Of a stretch of 64,000 nt of DNA, positions 8,001 to 15,538 are shown piece after piece (positions within the stretch are counted from its first letter, which is position 1; each line of letters begins with the position of its first letter). Below the pieces are notes generated by a model. It saw only the letters and a list, made by a program, of their open reading frames with translations, did not search any database and was not told where the DNA came from. Both the position numbers and the translations under genes were made by a program. Location of the stretch: assembly GCF_000817735.3 (NCBI RefSeq), contig NZ_JTJC03000001.1, forward strand, positions 815,710-879,709, in the 5' to 3' direction. Source of the DNA: Scytonema millei VB511283. GTDB taxonomy: Bacteria > Cyanobacteriota > Cyanobacteriia > Cyanobacteriales > Chroococcidiopsidaceae.

Positions 8001-10577
8001 GAGATTCGTTTCCGTGCGTTTGCGATCCGCTTCGCGGTGCTTTGCATCGGTGATGTCTTTGAAGACGACGGCGACGCGGCGGCTCTCCTGCCCGCCGACT
8101 TTGAAAGCATAAAAATCAAACCATCGATCGTGCGGTTTGGCATATCGTTCAGCACGCACGGACTCGCCAGTGAGCGCGACGTGCCCGTAGATTTCATACC
8201 AGTATTCTTCGTAATTTGGGTCAATCTCGCGCATTCGTTGCTCAGAGAAGTCCCGCCCAGCGAGACGCACTGCTGCCGAATTCGCTTCGAGGTAAAGAAT
8301 GTCAATCGGTTCGCCATTCTCGTCGAAAATCACCTCGGACAAGAGGTAGCCTTCGTCCATCATTTCAAACAGCACTCGATATTTCGCTTCGGATTCGCGC
8401 AGGGCTGCTTCTGTGCGTTTTCGATCGGTGATGTCGATCGTAGAGAGTAAAAAACCGTCTTCTACTTGAGCGATGGTCTGCCAAAACCAGCCGTCGAATT
8501 GTTCGTAAGCGTAGTGGTGTTCGTGCGTGATGGGAACGCCGGACTCCGTAACCTGCTTGAACATATCAAACAACCCCGTTTCAACGACGGCGGGATTTTC
8601 CCTCAGCAAACGCTTGCCCGCCATCTCGCCCCATTGGTCGTTCCACTGCTTGTTGGTCAGCAGCCACTCGAAATCAGCGATGTCGCCGCGTTCGTCTCGC
8701 ACGGCTTTGAACAGTTGGATGACTTGGAGCGAGTTGTCGAACGTCGCCTGCAAGAGTTGGTTTGTCTTGGTTAATTCCTGTTCTGATTGCTTGCGCTCGG
8801 TGATGTCGTTGAACAAAATGCCGACTTGCGCAAGAGCGGGTTCGCCAACGCGAAAGGCGTAAACGTCATACCAACGGTTAAGCTGTTCGGCACGATTCTC
8901 AAAGCGGATGGATTCACCCGTCGTTGCCACCTGCCCGTAAATTTCAAACCAATGCTCTTCGTGCTGCGGCGCAATTTCACGGATTCGTTTGCTGACGGCG
9001 TTCTCGATGCCCGTTTGTTTCTCGAACGACGGGTTGACATCCAAAAAGCGATAATCAACCGCTCTTTTAGTTTCGTCAAACAAAACTTCGATCGTGCAAA
9101 AGCCATCGTCGATCGATTCAAACAGCGATCGATATTTTGCTTCACTCTGGCGCAATTGGTCGATCGCGGCTTGTTCGGCTTCTGTGGCGCGGCGCATGTC
9201 TTCGACATCGGCGATCGTGCCAACCCAACCGCGCAAGGTTCCGTCAGCGTCCAATAAAGGTTCACCGCGCACGGCGACGCGCCGATAATCGCCAGCCACC
9301 GCGCGCAGCCGATATTCGGCGATCGCAGTCGTACGATTTTCAATCGCCGTTTGCCAGAGAAGCCTGGTTTGTTCCACGTCGTCAGGATGTAGGACAGCCA
9401 GCCAGCCAAAATTTTTGTATTCGTCAAAGGTTTGCCCAGTGAAACTTTCCCAACCTGGGACTTCGGCAATAATGTTGCCGTTTGGGTCTGCCGTCCAAAC
9501 CATTTTTGCAGTGGCGGAAACTAACGTGCGATATTTTTCTTCCGATCTCTGCAAGGCTGCTTCTACCCGCTTGCGATCTGTGATGTCATACGAAACGGCA
9601 AGTGCTGCATAGATTTCGCCATTTGGATAACGCAACGGCGTTCCGCGTGAGATATAAGTGCGATCGTGTGCGTTGTGTTCGTACTCGAATGACTCGCCAG
9701 CCAACGCCTGACGGTACAGTGTCTCATAATTTGCCGCTAGAGCAGGTGGCAGCACGTCGAAAATCGTTCGTCCGACCAGATCTTCGCTTTTGAATCCAGC
9801 TGCGGACAAAGCTTCTCCTTCGGCAAGTAGGTAGCACAGATCGCGATCGACAACAAACGCGGCTCCCCCTGGTAGATGCTCGATCGTTTGGCGCGAACGT
9901 TCTTCCAATGCGCGTAAACTGACTTGTGTTCGCTGATGCTCGGCAATCTCCGCTTCTAAGGCAGCGTTAGCAGCTAGCAGCGCCTTGGCTTGTCGCTGCT
10001 CTCGGAGGAAGGCAGCAGTAAAATCTGCCAAGAGCGTCATCACGCGCACGTCTTCACAGTCAAAGTGTCGCTGCTCGTCGTGCGATATGACCCAGATCGT
10101 GCCGAGTGCATGGCTATCCGCAATCAAAGGCAACACCAAGGCTTCAACGATCGGCGTGTCGAACTCCTGCAAGTAGGTGAAATATCGTTCGGGATGGGAA
10201 AACAAGACGGGAGTGCCGCGTTCGGCTCCGCCGTGTCGTAGGCAATCGAGGCAAACTCCGGGGCGATCGCGCTTTGTCGTGCCACCGACATACTGTGACA
10301 ATGTTCCGGCTAATACATTCCAGCAAAAGATTTCTTCTCCATCGCTCGTTGTCGAAAGCTCGCTCACCCCAACGGTTCCCGCACTGCATAGATCGAGTGC
10401 TATGTCAACTAGACTTTGGAGCATCTTTTGAGGCTGAGTCACCATCTGCTGTGCTAGGGTATGCAATGCTTGATTTTCTGAGAGCAGATCTGGGCGACGT
10501 GGCGAACGCCGAGATAAATCCTGGGTAATGGCAACGTCATCTAGCGTCACTGTCTGGGATCGTTGAGGTCGCTGCAT
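5100..10577 (-). CDS. Giant hybrid sensor kinase: GAF, multiple PAS, GAF, PAS, kinase, receiver, kinase
   Basis: An 1825-aa soluble hybrid kinase. Approximate order: GAF (45-200), five PAS modules (225-850), GAF (860-1010), PAS (1020-1140), HisKA with SNVSHEFRTPLT (about 1165), HATPase_c, receiver with 'ILLVDDNADMR' and 'VLTDVIMP' (about 1440-1555), second HisKA with TVTHELQAPLA (about 1590), and HATPase_c to the end. Several PAS modules share the pattern (E/A)IYGQVA-TGES and look like internal duplicates. The DNA for the PAS/GAF block (about 7.1-9.4 kb) looks more GC-rich than the kinase ends, suggesting sensor modules acquired from elsewhere. In the last ATPase domain, an in-frame CCCTGCT heptamer array encodes a Gly/Ser/Arg/Glu insertion just before the 'EDTGIGI' ATP-binding box. 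Stand-alone sensory function is inferred; the ligand is unknown. Confidence 0.9.
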   Translation of the reverse strand: MQRPQRSQTVTLDDVAITQDLSRRSPRRPDLLSENQALHTLAQQMVTQPQKMLQSLVDIALDLCSAGTVGVSELSTTSDGEEIFCWNVLAGTLSQYVGGTTKRDRPGVCLDCLRHGGAERGTPVLFSHPERYFTYLQEFDTPIVEALVLPLIADSHALGTIWVISHDEQRHFDCEDVRVMTLLADFTAAFLREQRQAKALLAANAALEAEIAEHQRTQVSLRALEERSRQTIEHLPGGAAFVVDRDLCYLLAEGEALSAAGFKSEDLVGRTIFDVLPPALAANYETLYRQALAGESFEYEHNAHDRTYISRGTPLRYPNGEIYAALAVSYDITDRKRVEAALQRSEEKYRTLVSATAKMVWTADPNGNIIAEVPGWESFTGQTFDEYKNFGWLAVLHPDDVEQTRLLWQTAIENRTTAIAEYRLRAVAGDYRRVAVRGEPLLDADGTLRGWVGTIADVEDMRRATEAEQAAIDQLRQSEAKYRSLFESIDDGFCTIEVLFDETKRAVDYRFLDVNPSFEKQTGIENAVSKRIREIAPQHEEHWFEIYGQVATTGESIRFENRAEQLNRWYDVYAFRVGEPALAQVGILFNDITERKQSEQELTKTNQLLQATFDNSLQVIQLFKAVRDERGDIADFEWLLTNKQWNDQWGEMAGKRLLRENPAVVETGLFDMFKQVTESGVPITHEHHYAYEQFDGWFWQTIAQVEDGFLLSTIDITDRKRTEAALRESEAKYRVLFEMMDEGYLLSEVIFDENGEPIDILYLEANSAAVRLAGRDFSEQRMREIDPNYEEYWYEIYGHVALTGESVRAERYAKPHDRWFDFYAFKVGGQESRRVAVVFKDITDAKHREADRKRTETNLAFLAEVSQDLARLTNIDATMDAIGAKIGGHFNVARVIFAEISEDQQTGRVSHEWYQPDLPDLKGSYATKDYFSPEFELLHRAGEIAVVRDTAKDEQVDAERYAALGVGAFVGVPLIRQDKWRFYFSLLDSKPRDWRADEIELLRELTARIWIRLERARAEAALRVSEEKYRSLFNSMDEAYAVVEVIPDEAGGWSDFLFLEVNPAFMQHTGMEYPVDRTATQILGTPNARWAAIYGQVAETGESVRVEEVEETLNRVFDLNIFRLGDLGSRRVAVLFTDITERKRAENDRNRAQEAMQAFFSNVSHEFRTPLTLLLSSIQETLSDLTHPPSPAQRSQLELAQRNAMRLLKLINTLLDVSRIEAGRIQAVYEPTDLATLTTELASSFESAIEQAGLQLAIDCPPLPEPVYIDRSMWEKIVLNLLSNAFKFTFAGEITVRLTAASNWVELTVQDTGIGIPAAELPRLFERFYQVKRANGRSFEGSGIGLSLVQELVKLHGGTITVSSVEGEGSCFKLLLPTGFVHLPPGQIGSPQTLDSTTTGVTAYVEEALGWLPEEAGGQMDRWAGEKIESTPAQPHTRTPARILLVDDNADMRGYLKRLLSQRWQVETAANGAISLAQIQQQPPDLVLTDVIMPEMDGLQLLQALRADPQTKSIPIILLSARAGEEATIEGLAAGADDYLIKPFSARELMARVETHLQLARLRQEQSANRFKDEFLMTVTHELQAPLAVILGWARLLQTQTLDRAKTAHALAAIERNATVEAKLVKDLLDVSSLLSGKLQLQIQQVDLIPLTKEVVAKLRPTAEAKTIQLIETLPSPNAGIFVLGQSDRLKQIMTNLLSNAIKFTPEGGRVEISLTRAGSREQGAGSRGGFTTHHSSYAQIQIEDTGIGINPDFLPYVFDRFTQAEVPSRHSPGGVGIGLAISRLLVELHKGIIEATSDGVGLGATFRVKLPLMTTYVLNNTVQG
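5393..5427. repeat. Five CCCTGCT heptamers inside a kinase domain
   Basis: Five perfect tandem copies of CCCTGCT within the C-terminal HATPase_c coding region of the 1825-aa kinase. On the coding strand they read as a short Gly-Ser-Arg-Glu-Gln repeat. The same type of heptamer (CCCTACT) occurs between genes near 45.1-45.2 kb. Confidence 0.85.
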
Positions 10578-10733
10578 TGTCTTTACTGCTCTCTCTGTTA
10601 GGCATTATCATTCAACTCGGCAGAAGCTAACAGCAGCAGTATGGTAAAAGTTTCGCTGCCTCTCGATCTTTCGCTAGCCTCAATTGTACTGTGGGGCAAA
10701 TTGACTAGGTGACGGGCGGGGCGATCGCGCTAG

Positions 10734-11795
10734 CTATGTAGGTGCGCGTCTAGACAACTGAGTTACCATTTCAATTATCTGGGTGGGTTGAGCCAATTTG
10801 TGCAGATGCGACTCAAATCCGGCTGCTATTGCTTTTTCCCGATCCTCTGCTAAATAAGCAGTGAGTGCGGCTGCCGGAATAGACCATCCTTGCTGTGCCT
10901 CCAATTCTCGCACCTGGCGAATCAAGCTATAGCCGTCCCGATACGGCATCCGAATATCGCTAATCAAAACATCAGGATGGAATTGTTCCAGCGCCTCTAA
11001 CGCTGCTGCTGCGGTGGCAACTGCCGTGACGTGAATTCCCTGCGACTCCAAAACAGCGGTAATAAATTCGCGGGCATCGGCTTCGTCATCAACCACGAGA
11101 ACCTGTAAGCCGTCAAGAGCTTGTGGCAGTTGAGTCAGGGGAGTAGTTACTTGAGCTGGGATATCTTCAGGGTTAAGTGCAAGGGCAGGTTGAGTCACCA
11201 CCTGCTTGTACTCATTAATGTCATGCACGCCAATTCGCAACGCCTGGATGAAACCAGAGTTATCGCGGGCAACAGCAACTTTCAAAAGAGCGGCAAACGG
11301 CTCGCTTTGTCTTGGGCATAAATTCATTTCCCAATTTTGCACGTCACTGACAACAGGAAGCTGGTTGATCAGAGTGCGAAAGCGGGTGCGATCCCTCTGT
11401 GTAATATAATTAGCGAGTGGTTTACCAGGCAGGTAACTTTGTGGCACATTTAGTAGTGTAGCGATCGCCCGATTAGCTTCCAAGATTAATCCATTGGCAT
11501 CGGTTAATAAGTAAGCGTCTGGGCTGAATTGAAATAAATCGTAATAATACTGACGCTCTTGCATCGCTTGCTGATTGTGTTGGAAAAGCTCCTCCTCGAC
11601 AACTGCGCATGCTTCTAAATTCGTCTGCATCTCCTCAGAGATTAGTTGGAGATTGCCCAAGGCAGCAGCAGTCTCCTCCAAAACCTCGCTCACCTGTTTT
11701 TGTAGCGCCGGAGATAGCTGAAGCATGTAACTGTGCAGAATCGCCATCTGCCGATTGATGATTTGAATTTGTTGCCTAAACAGCTCGTCACTCAT
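10734..11795 (-). CDS. PAS domain-receiver protein
   Basis: A 353-aa protein without a kinase or output domain. The N-terminal ~90 residues are helical, probably coiled coil. A PAS domain spans about 90-200 ('FSPDAYLLTDANG', 'EANRAIATLL'). A receiver domain spans about 228-345, with the acidic pocket in 'VLVVDDEADAR', acceptor Asp in 'LISDIRMP', and Lys in 'HLHKLAQP', where the usual Pro directly after the Lys is missing. It probably takes phosphate from one of the neighbouring hybrid kinases; the partner is inferred from position. It lies 156 bp upstream of the giant kinase in the same orientation. Confidence 0.8.
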   Translation of the reverse strand: MSDELFRQQIQIINRQMAILHSYMLQLSPALQKQVSEVLEETAAALGNLQLISEEMQTNLEACAVVEEELFQHNQQAMQERQYYYDLFQFSPDAYLLTDANGLILEANRAIATLLNVPQSYLPGKPLANYITQRDRTRFRTLINQLPVVSDVQNWEMNLCPRQSEPFAALLKVAVARDNSGFIQALRIGVHDINEYKQVVTQPALALNPEDIPAQVTTPLTQLPQALDGLQVLVVDDEADAREFITAVLESQGIHVTAVATAAAALEALEQFHPDVLISDIRMPYRDGYSLIRQVRELEAQQGWSIPAAALTAYLAEDREKAIAAGFESHLHKLAQPTQIIEMVTQLSRRAPT

Positions 11796-11919
11796 GGATT
11801 GGATCTATGCTCCTGCCTCAGCGCTGACTTCCATGACTAAAATAGTTTCTAAATACTCTTATTCCAGGGTAGCAGTACAAAAGAACTTCAGCAGAGCGAT
11901 AAAAATTTTTCCTGCCAGT

Positions 11920-12378
11920 CTATTGAGCGCACGTACTACCACTACCCCTAGCAGAGAGAACTACGGCGATCGCCCGCTGTTTAAAACTAGCTGCTACTGA
12001 CTGCAATGGCAAGTCGGCAGAGGGGCGCGTCCAGTCTACAAATACAGCATTAGATAGGCAGAGAGTACCGTTTGGAGTCACGAACAGGTGCGAAGTCGCA
12101 GGAGCGATGTAAGCTCTACCCGATCGCAATTGCTCCCTTGCGTGTGCTGGCAATAATGGCAAGCTTGACGGGTGGTTGAGGAGATCTAGCATCAAGCTAG
12201 GCTGAGATCGAGTGTCGAGATACTGCACTACGATTATGGCTGCTGGAAAATCTATTGGTAAGGCAGCCAGGATGTGGCTCAAGGCATTCCGCCCACCATC
12301 TGATGCTGCCAGCACTACGACAATTATGTCGTGTCCGAGCATTTGTTTTTCCCGATCCAAGGGTGCGAAGTTATCCAT
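11920..12378 (-). pseudogene. Decayed CheB-type methylesterase
   Basis: 152 codons matching the first two thirds of a CheB methylesterase domain: 'HDIIVVVLAASDGG' corresponds to the nucleophile loop (family G-A-S-x-G-G), and 'GRAYIAPATSHLFV' to the conserved P-P-x-H-H-hh strand. The His usually found in 'VVLH/VVQH' is Tyr (VVQY). The frame stops right after 'VVLSARGSGST', where functional enzymes continue with G-x-G-x-D-G and the catalytic Asp. The continuing homology appears to be lost by frameshift, with a neighbouring frame open for about 25 more codons. I judge it a pseudogene. Together with the CheR gene it implies an ancestral CheB/CheR-type sensory cluster. Confidence 0.7.
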
Positions 12379-13026
12379 CTAGTTGTGGAAATTGGGTAAA
12401 TATTCCCATCTAAGTCGCTAAAAAACTAGCTAAGTATTTCTCTAGCTGGATTCAGACAATTCGAGCAGGGACTTGCGATCGCAGCGCATCGTCGTCCGAG
12501 CTAGATCGGACAAGTCTTGCTACTTTACTACTACTAACTGGCACTATTTCATCCATCTTCTAGCTAGAGAATGGACTTGGTGTTAAATCTCTGAGTGATT
12601 TTGACTACCAAAACTAAAAAATATCAATAATTGTTTTCAGAGGGTACATCGGTCAAATCATCGATTGCAGACACGAAATACTTGATTTTGTTGGTACAAC
12701 GATGTTGAAAATCTTGGTATGCACTGTAAAAATATAAGTATATTAGTATACTCAAAAACTATAAGTTGAGAGGATGAGATGTATTTGAAGTAACAAGTTT
12801 GTGTTAAAAAAAGCTATCTCTGTAGGGATATATAAAATTACTTTCAGTATCTCAAAATTGAGATAGTAGTGAGACATACTTTTACTATTTTTCACTTTAA
12901 AGCTTTCTCCCTTTTTTGATAAACCTTCTCCTTTGTCCGCTCAAGAAACTTAAGAAAGTGTCAGAAAAATAATCGGATTTAGAGAAACTAGAAAATCATT
13001 ATTTAGTAAAAAGGTGGTACGCGACT
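12379..13026. other. 648-bp AT-rich gap, no gene seen
   Basis: The region separates the divergent CheB relic and a small plus-strand frame. It is AT-rich with short A/T runs and holds no open frame above background. No RNA gene or attachment site was recognised. Confidence 0.45.
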
Positions 13027-13221
13027 GTGTCTAATATCTCTCAAGAAGAGGAGCCTCGGAAAAAACTCGATCTGTCTGCTGTGCGCTTTCAAACCAAGGT
13101 AATGCGGCTTCGAGCTTGCAAAATGCGGATTGACGCTTTAATAATACGTATTAGAACAAGGGCACTCCGCGAACAAACTCAGAATTTAATCGCCATACAT
13201 CGGGAGTGGTTTGTCAAGTAA
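13027..13221 (+). CDS. Small basic protein of unknown function
   Basis: A 64-aa frame starting at GTG with a possible ribosome-binding site (AAGGTGGT, about 10 bp upstream). The product is Arg/Lys-rich with a helical C-terminal half. I do not recognise a family. It lies between the signalling cluster and the integrase relic beside tRNA-Val, so it may be genomic-island debris. Confidence 0.4.
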   Translation: MSNISQEEEPRKKLDLSAVRFQTKVMRLRACKMRIDALIIRIRTRALREQTQNLIAIHREWFVK

Positions 13222-13375
13222 TCCCTTTGGAAGAGTTACCTATTTTATAAAGTCGATAACTTTATTTTGTTGCAAAGCACCTAGCTAGTAAAACAAACTC
13301 GGCGCTTTGCAGAAGTATTTGTCAGAATTTACAAGATGTTAGAAAATTCAAACGTTCTTAAGTACTTAATCAGAA

Positions 13376-13700
13376 TTAATTACACAAACGATTGATTACA
13401 TCTGCCCAAGGATTTTGACTGATAATTCCCTGTTTTTCTGCCCATTGCCACGCTGCTTTAAGTAGAGCTACACATTCCTTGAGAGTACGGCTGCTGATGT
13501 GCTGCTTCAAATATTCGATGAACTTATATGTATCCTCTATTAATATTGCCTCTGCTACTTTATTCCGAAAGTATTCGTCCACATGCTTGCTAGTAGCACT
13601 GTACTTCATTAGCGTTTTAGGATCGACCTGCTTTGACTTTGCCCTTAACTTTGTCCATCTGCCTTGTCTACCACTTGTAGCCGATGTAGAAAGGGTTTTG
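13376..13700 (-). pseudogene. Truncated tyrosine integrase beside the tRNA 3' end
   Basis: On the minus strand the frame is open from near the tRNA 3' end to a TAA at 13376. The part from the internal ATG at 13609 gives 77 aa matching the SAM-like core-binding domain of the intact integrase at 13879: compare 'SSRTLKECVALLKAAWQWA' here with 'EPKTLKERLQLLSACWDWA' there. The upstream codons ('KSKQVDPKTLMKYS') also fit integrase. It stops after 'NPWADVINRL', so the whole catalytic domain (R, H-x-x-R, H, Y) is absent. It points in the opposite direction to the intact integrase and lies on the other flank of the tRNA, so it is best read as the remnant of a different element. Confidence 0.7.
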
Positions 13701-13706
13701 AGATAT

Positions 13707-13856
<150 letters not shown>

Positions 13857-13858
13857 CC

Positions 13859-13879
13859 GTACTCAAAAACATACTCAAA
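13859..13879 (+). promoter_or_regulatory. Candidate integrase arm sites, left end
   Basis: Two 9-bp direct repeats, GTACTCAAA (13859-13867) and ATACTCAAA (13871-13879), period 12, sit immediately inside the left att repeat; the second touches the integrase start codon. A matching pair lies at the right end. Tyrosine integrases of this class bind such arm sites; binding here is inferred. Confidence 0.45.
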
Positions 13880-14970
13880 TGGCAAGAGCAAAAAGAGGAA
13901 CAGTATCAATGGAAATTATTCGTAATAGCATTAGGCTCAGATTTAGAGTCGATGGGAAGCAGAAAGCATACCACCTTGGTTTGCACGACAACGATGAAGG
14001 CAGAAAGAAAGCCAAGTTAATAGCCAAGCAAGTCGAGCTAGATTTACTAGCTGATAATTTCGACCAAACCTTTGAGCGGTATAGAGTTTACCCCGTCAAT
14101 CGAGAACTCCCCAACAATAGGGCTGTGTCTCAGCTCTTTGCGGATTTCACAGCATGGAAGGAAGAATACGTTTACAAGCGCACCATTGAAAAATACAAAA
14201 CACTCCCCAAATATTTAGAATCTAGCGGTATTGGAAACATAGCAGCTAAACGAATAAATGCTCAAGATGTCAGTCGCTTCGTAAATTATCTCAGAGGCAA
14301 GCTCGAACCTAAAACTTTGAAGGAAAGATTGCAGCTTTTGAGTGCGTGTTGGGACTGGGCGAAGTTGGAGAATAATCACTGGAAGACGGCTGTAAAAGCA
14401 ATTAAAGTGCCACCCAAGCAACCGCCTAGACCATTCACTAAACAGGAGATTCAAGCGATTCTAGGCACATTTTCCGAGCTGTTTCCTGGCTATCTACCCT
14501 ACGTGCAATTCCTCTTCAGTACTGGGGTAAGGACAAGTGAAGCAATTGGATTGCAGTGGAAGCACGTTGCTGATGACTGCTCGACGATTTGGGTCGGTGA
14601 ATCGCTGGTTAAGGGAGTTAGAAAAGCTACCAAAACCAATAAGGCTAGAACCATTCCGCTCAACCCCAAAGTCAAGCAGATGTTGGTAGAGCTGGGAAGG
14701 GGAGATGCTGAGGATTTGGTATTTACCACGCCTGCTGGCTATCCGATAGACGATGATAATTTTGCTCGTAGGTATTGGCATTCCGCTCTCAAGAGAGCTG
14801 GAGTTGATTATCGCCGACCTTACAATACTCGTCACACTTTTGTTAGTCACGCGCTCCAATCTGGGTTGAGTCCAGTACAGGTTGCTAGCTTAACTGGGCA
14901 TTCGGTAGAGATTCTCTTTACTCACTATGCCGGAGTAATCGAAAAGCCGAAATTACCAGATTTGTTCTGA
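13879..14970 (+). CDS. int: Tyrosine recombinase/integrase
   Basis: A 363-aa site-specific integrase. Residues about 10-60 are a basic N-terminal arm-binding region, about 80-180 the SAM-like core-binding domain, and about 185-355 the catalytic domain. Visible catalytic residues are Arg218 (GVRTSEA), Lys252 (TKTNKAR), Arg318-His319 (YNTRHTF, with Tyr at the first H position, as in many relatives), His341 (LTGHS) and nucleophile Tyr350 (THYAGV). The set is complete, so it is probably active. It is divergent from tRNA-Val, with its ATG 23 bp inside the left repeat, the usual position for an integrase that cuts in the adjacent tRNA. It has a truncated paralogue on the other side of the tRNA. Confidence 0.93.
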   Translation: MARAKRGTVSMEIIRNSIRLRFRVDGKQKAYHLGLHDNDEGRKKAKLIAKQVELDLLADNFDQTFERYRVYPVNRELPNNRAVSQLFADFTAWKEEYVYKRTIEKYKTLPKYLESSGIGNIAAKRINAQDVSRFVNYLRGKLEPKTLKERLQLLSACWDWAKLENNHWKTAVKAIKVPPKQPPRPFTKQEIQAILGTFSELFPGYLPYVQFLFSTGVRTSEAIGLQWKHVADDCSTIWVGESLVKGVRKATKTNKARTIPLNPKVKQMLVELGRGDAEDLVFTTPAGYPIDDDNFARRYWHSALKRAGVDYRRPYNTRHTFVSHALQSGLSPVQVASLTGHSVEILFTHYAGVIEKPKLPDLF

Positions 14971-15073
14971 TGAAATTATTCTCTCGTGGTAGCAATCGAA
15001 TAATTGCTGTCATTTGTTTACCCATAAAACGTGTTTTGTATATGGCATAATATATCGGTTCAAGCTGTTAGCA

Positions 15074-15238
15074 ATGGTGATAAAAATGTCAGCTCGAAAT
15101 GTTAGCTTGCCCGATGAACTCATTGCACTCGTCAATCAAAAAGCCATTAAACAAAAACGCTCTTTCTCTTCCGTAGTAGTTGAAGCATTGCAAAGACAAT
15201 TCAAGCATCAACTAGCTAAATCAAAAACAGCAGCATAG
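15074..15238 (+). CDS. Small ribbon-helix-helix (CopG/Arc-like) protein
   Basis: A 54-aa product from ATG 15074 (15086 is an alternative ATG). 'SARNVSLPDELIALVNQKA' gives the short beta-strand plus helix of a ribbon-helix-helix fold, followed by a helix and a Lys-rich tail. Such proteins bind DNA as dimers. It follows the integrase and may regulate int or assist excision; both are guesses. A GC-rich hairpin follows the stop codon. Confidence 0.55.
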   Translation: MVIKMSARNVSLPDELIALVNQKAIKQKRSFSSVVVEALQRQFKHQLAKSKTAA

Positions 15239-15244
15239 CAAAAA

Positions 15245-15270
15245 GGGGCAAAGTTATCAGCTCTTGCCCC
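15245..15270 (+). terminator. Hairpin after the small RHH gene
   Basis: GGGGCAA (15245-15251) pairs with TTGCCCC (15264-15270) across a 12-nt loop, 7 bp after the stop of the RHH gene. No long T-run follows at once, so it may be a weak terminator or an mRNA-stabilising stem. Confidence 0.4.
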
Positions 15271-15311
15271 TGCATCGTAAAAAACTTCTTACTTAAGAGT
15301 TGATTCTAACA

Positions 15312-15452
15312 ATGTTAAACGAAAATCGACCATCACTAGAAAAGCCTAAACCAGCTATCACTTGGGAACAAGCTTTTTGGGACGTAGTTCACGACAGAGA
15401 TTTAAGGGCTGAGATAGAACAGCGTATTTACAAACGCTACGGCTTTACCTAA
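15312..15452 (+). CDS. 46-aa protein of unknown function
   Basis: ATG 15312 to TAA 15452. The product is acidic/basic mixed and Trp/Tyr-containing, with a predicted helix in the second half ('DRDLRAEIEQRIYKRYG'). I recognise no family. It lies between the RHH gene and the replication gene in the same orientation, and its codon use looks normal for the element. Confidence 0.4.
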   Translation: MLNENRPSLEKPKPAITWEQAFWDVVHDRDLRAEIEQRIYKRYGFT

Positions 15453-15538
15453 GCAGCTCCTAAAAATGGATAAACGCCCTGTGGCGCAAGGCGTTCGGAG
15501 ATTCTAACAAAAATTTGTGACGGAAGTAGTTATTTATT

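Noticed and set aside
7093-9469. Several 100-230-aa ORFs on both strands inside the giant kinase gene
   Set aside because: They are shadows of the GC-rich coding region; the kinase frame carries all domain signatures.
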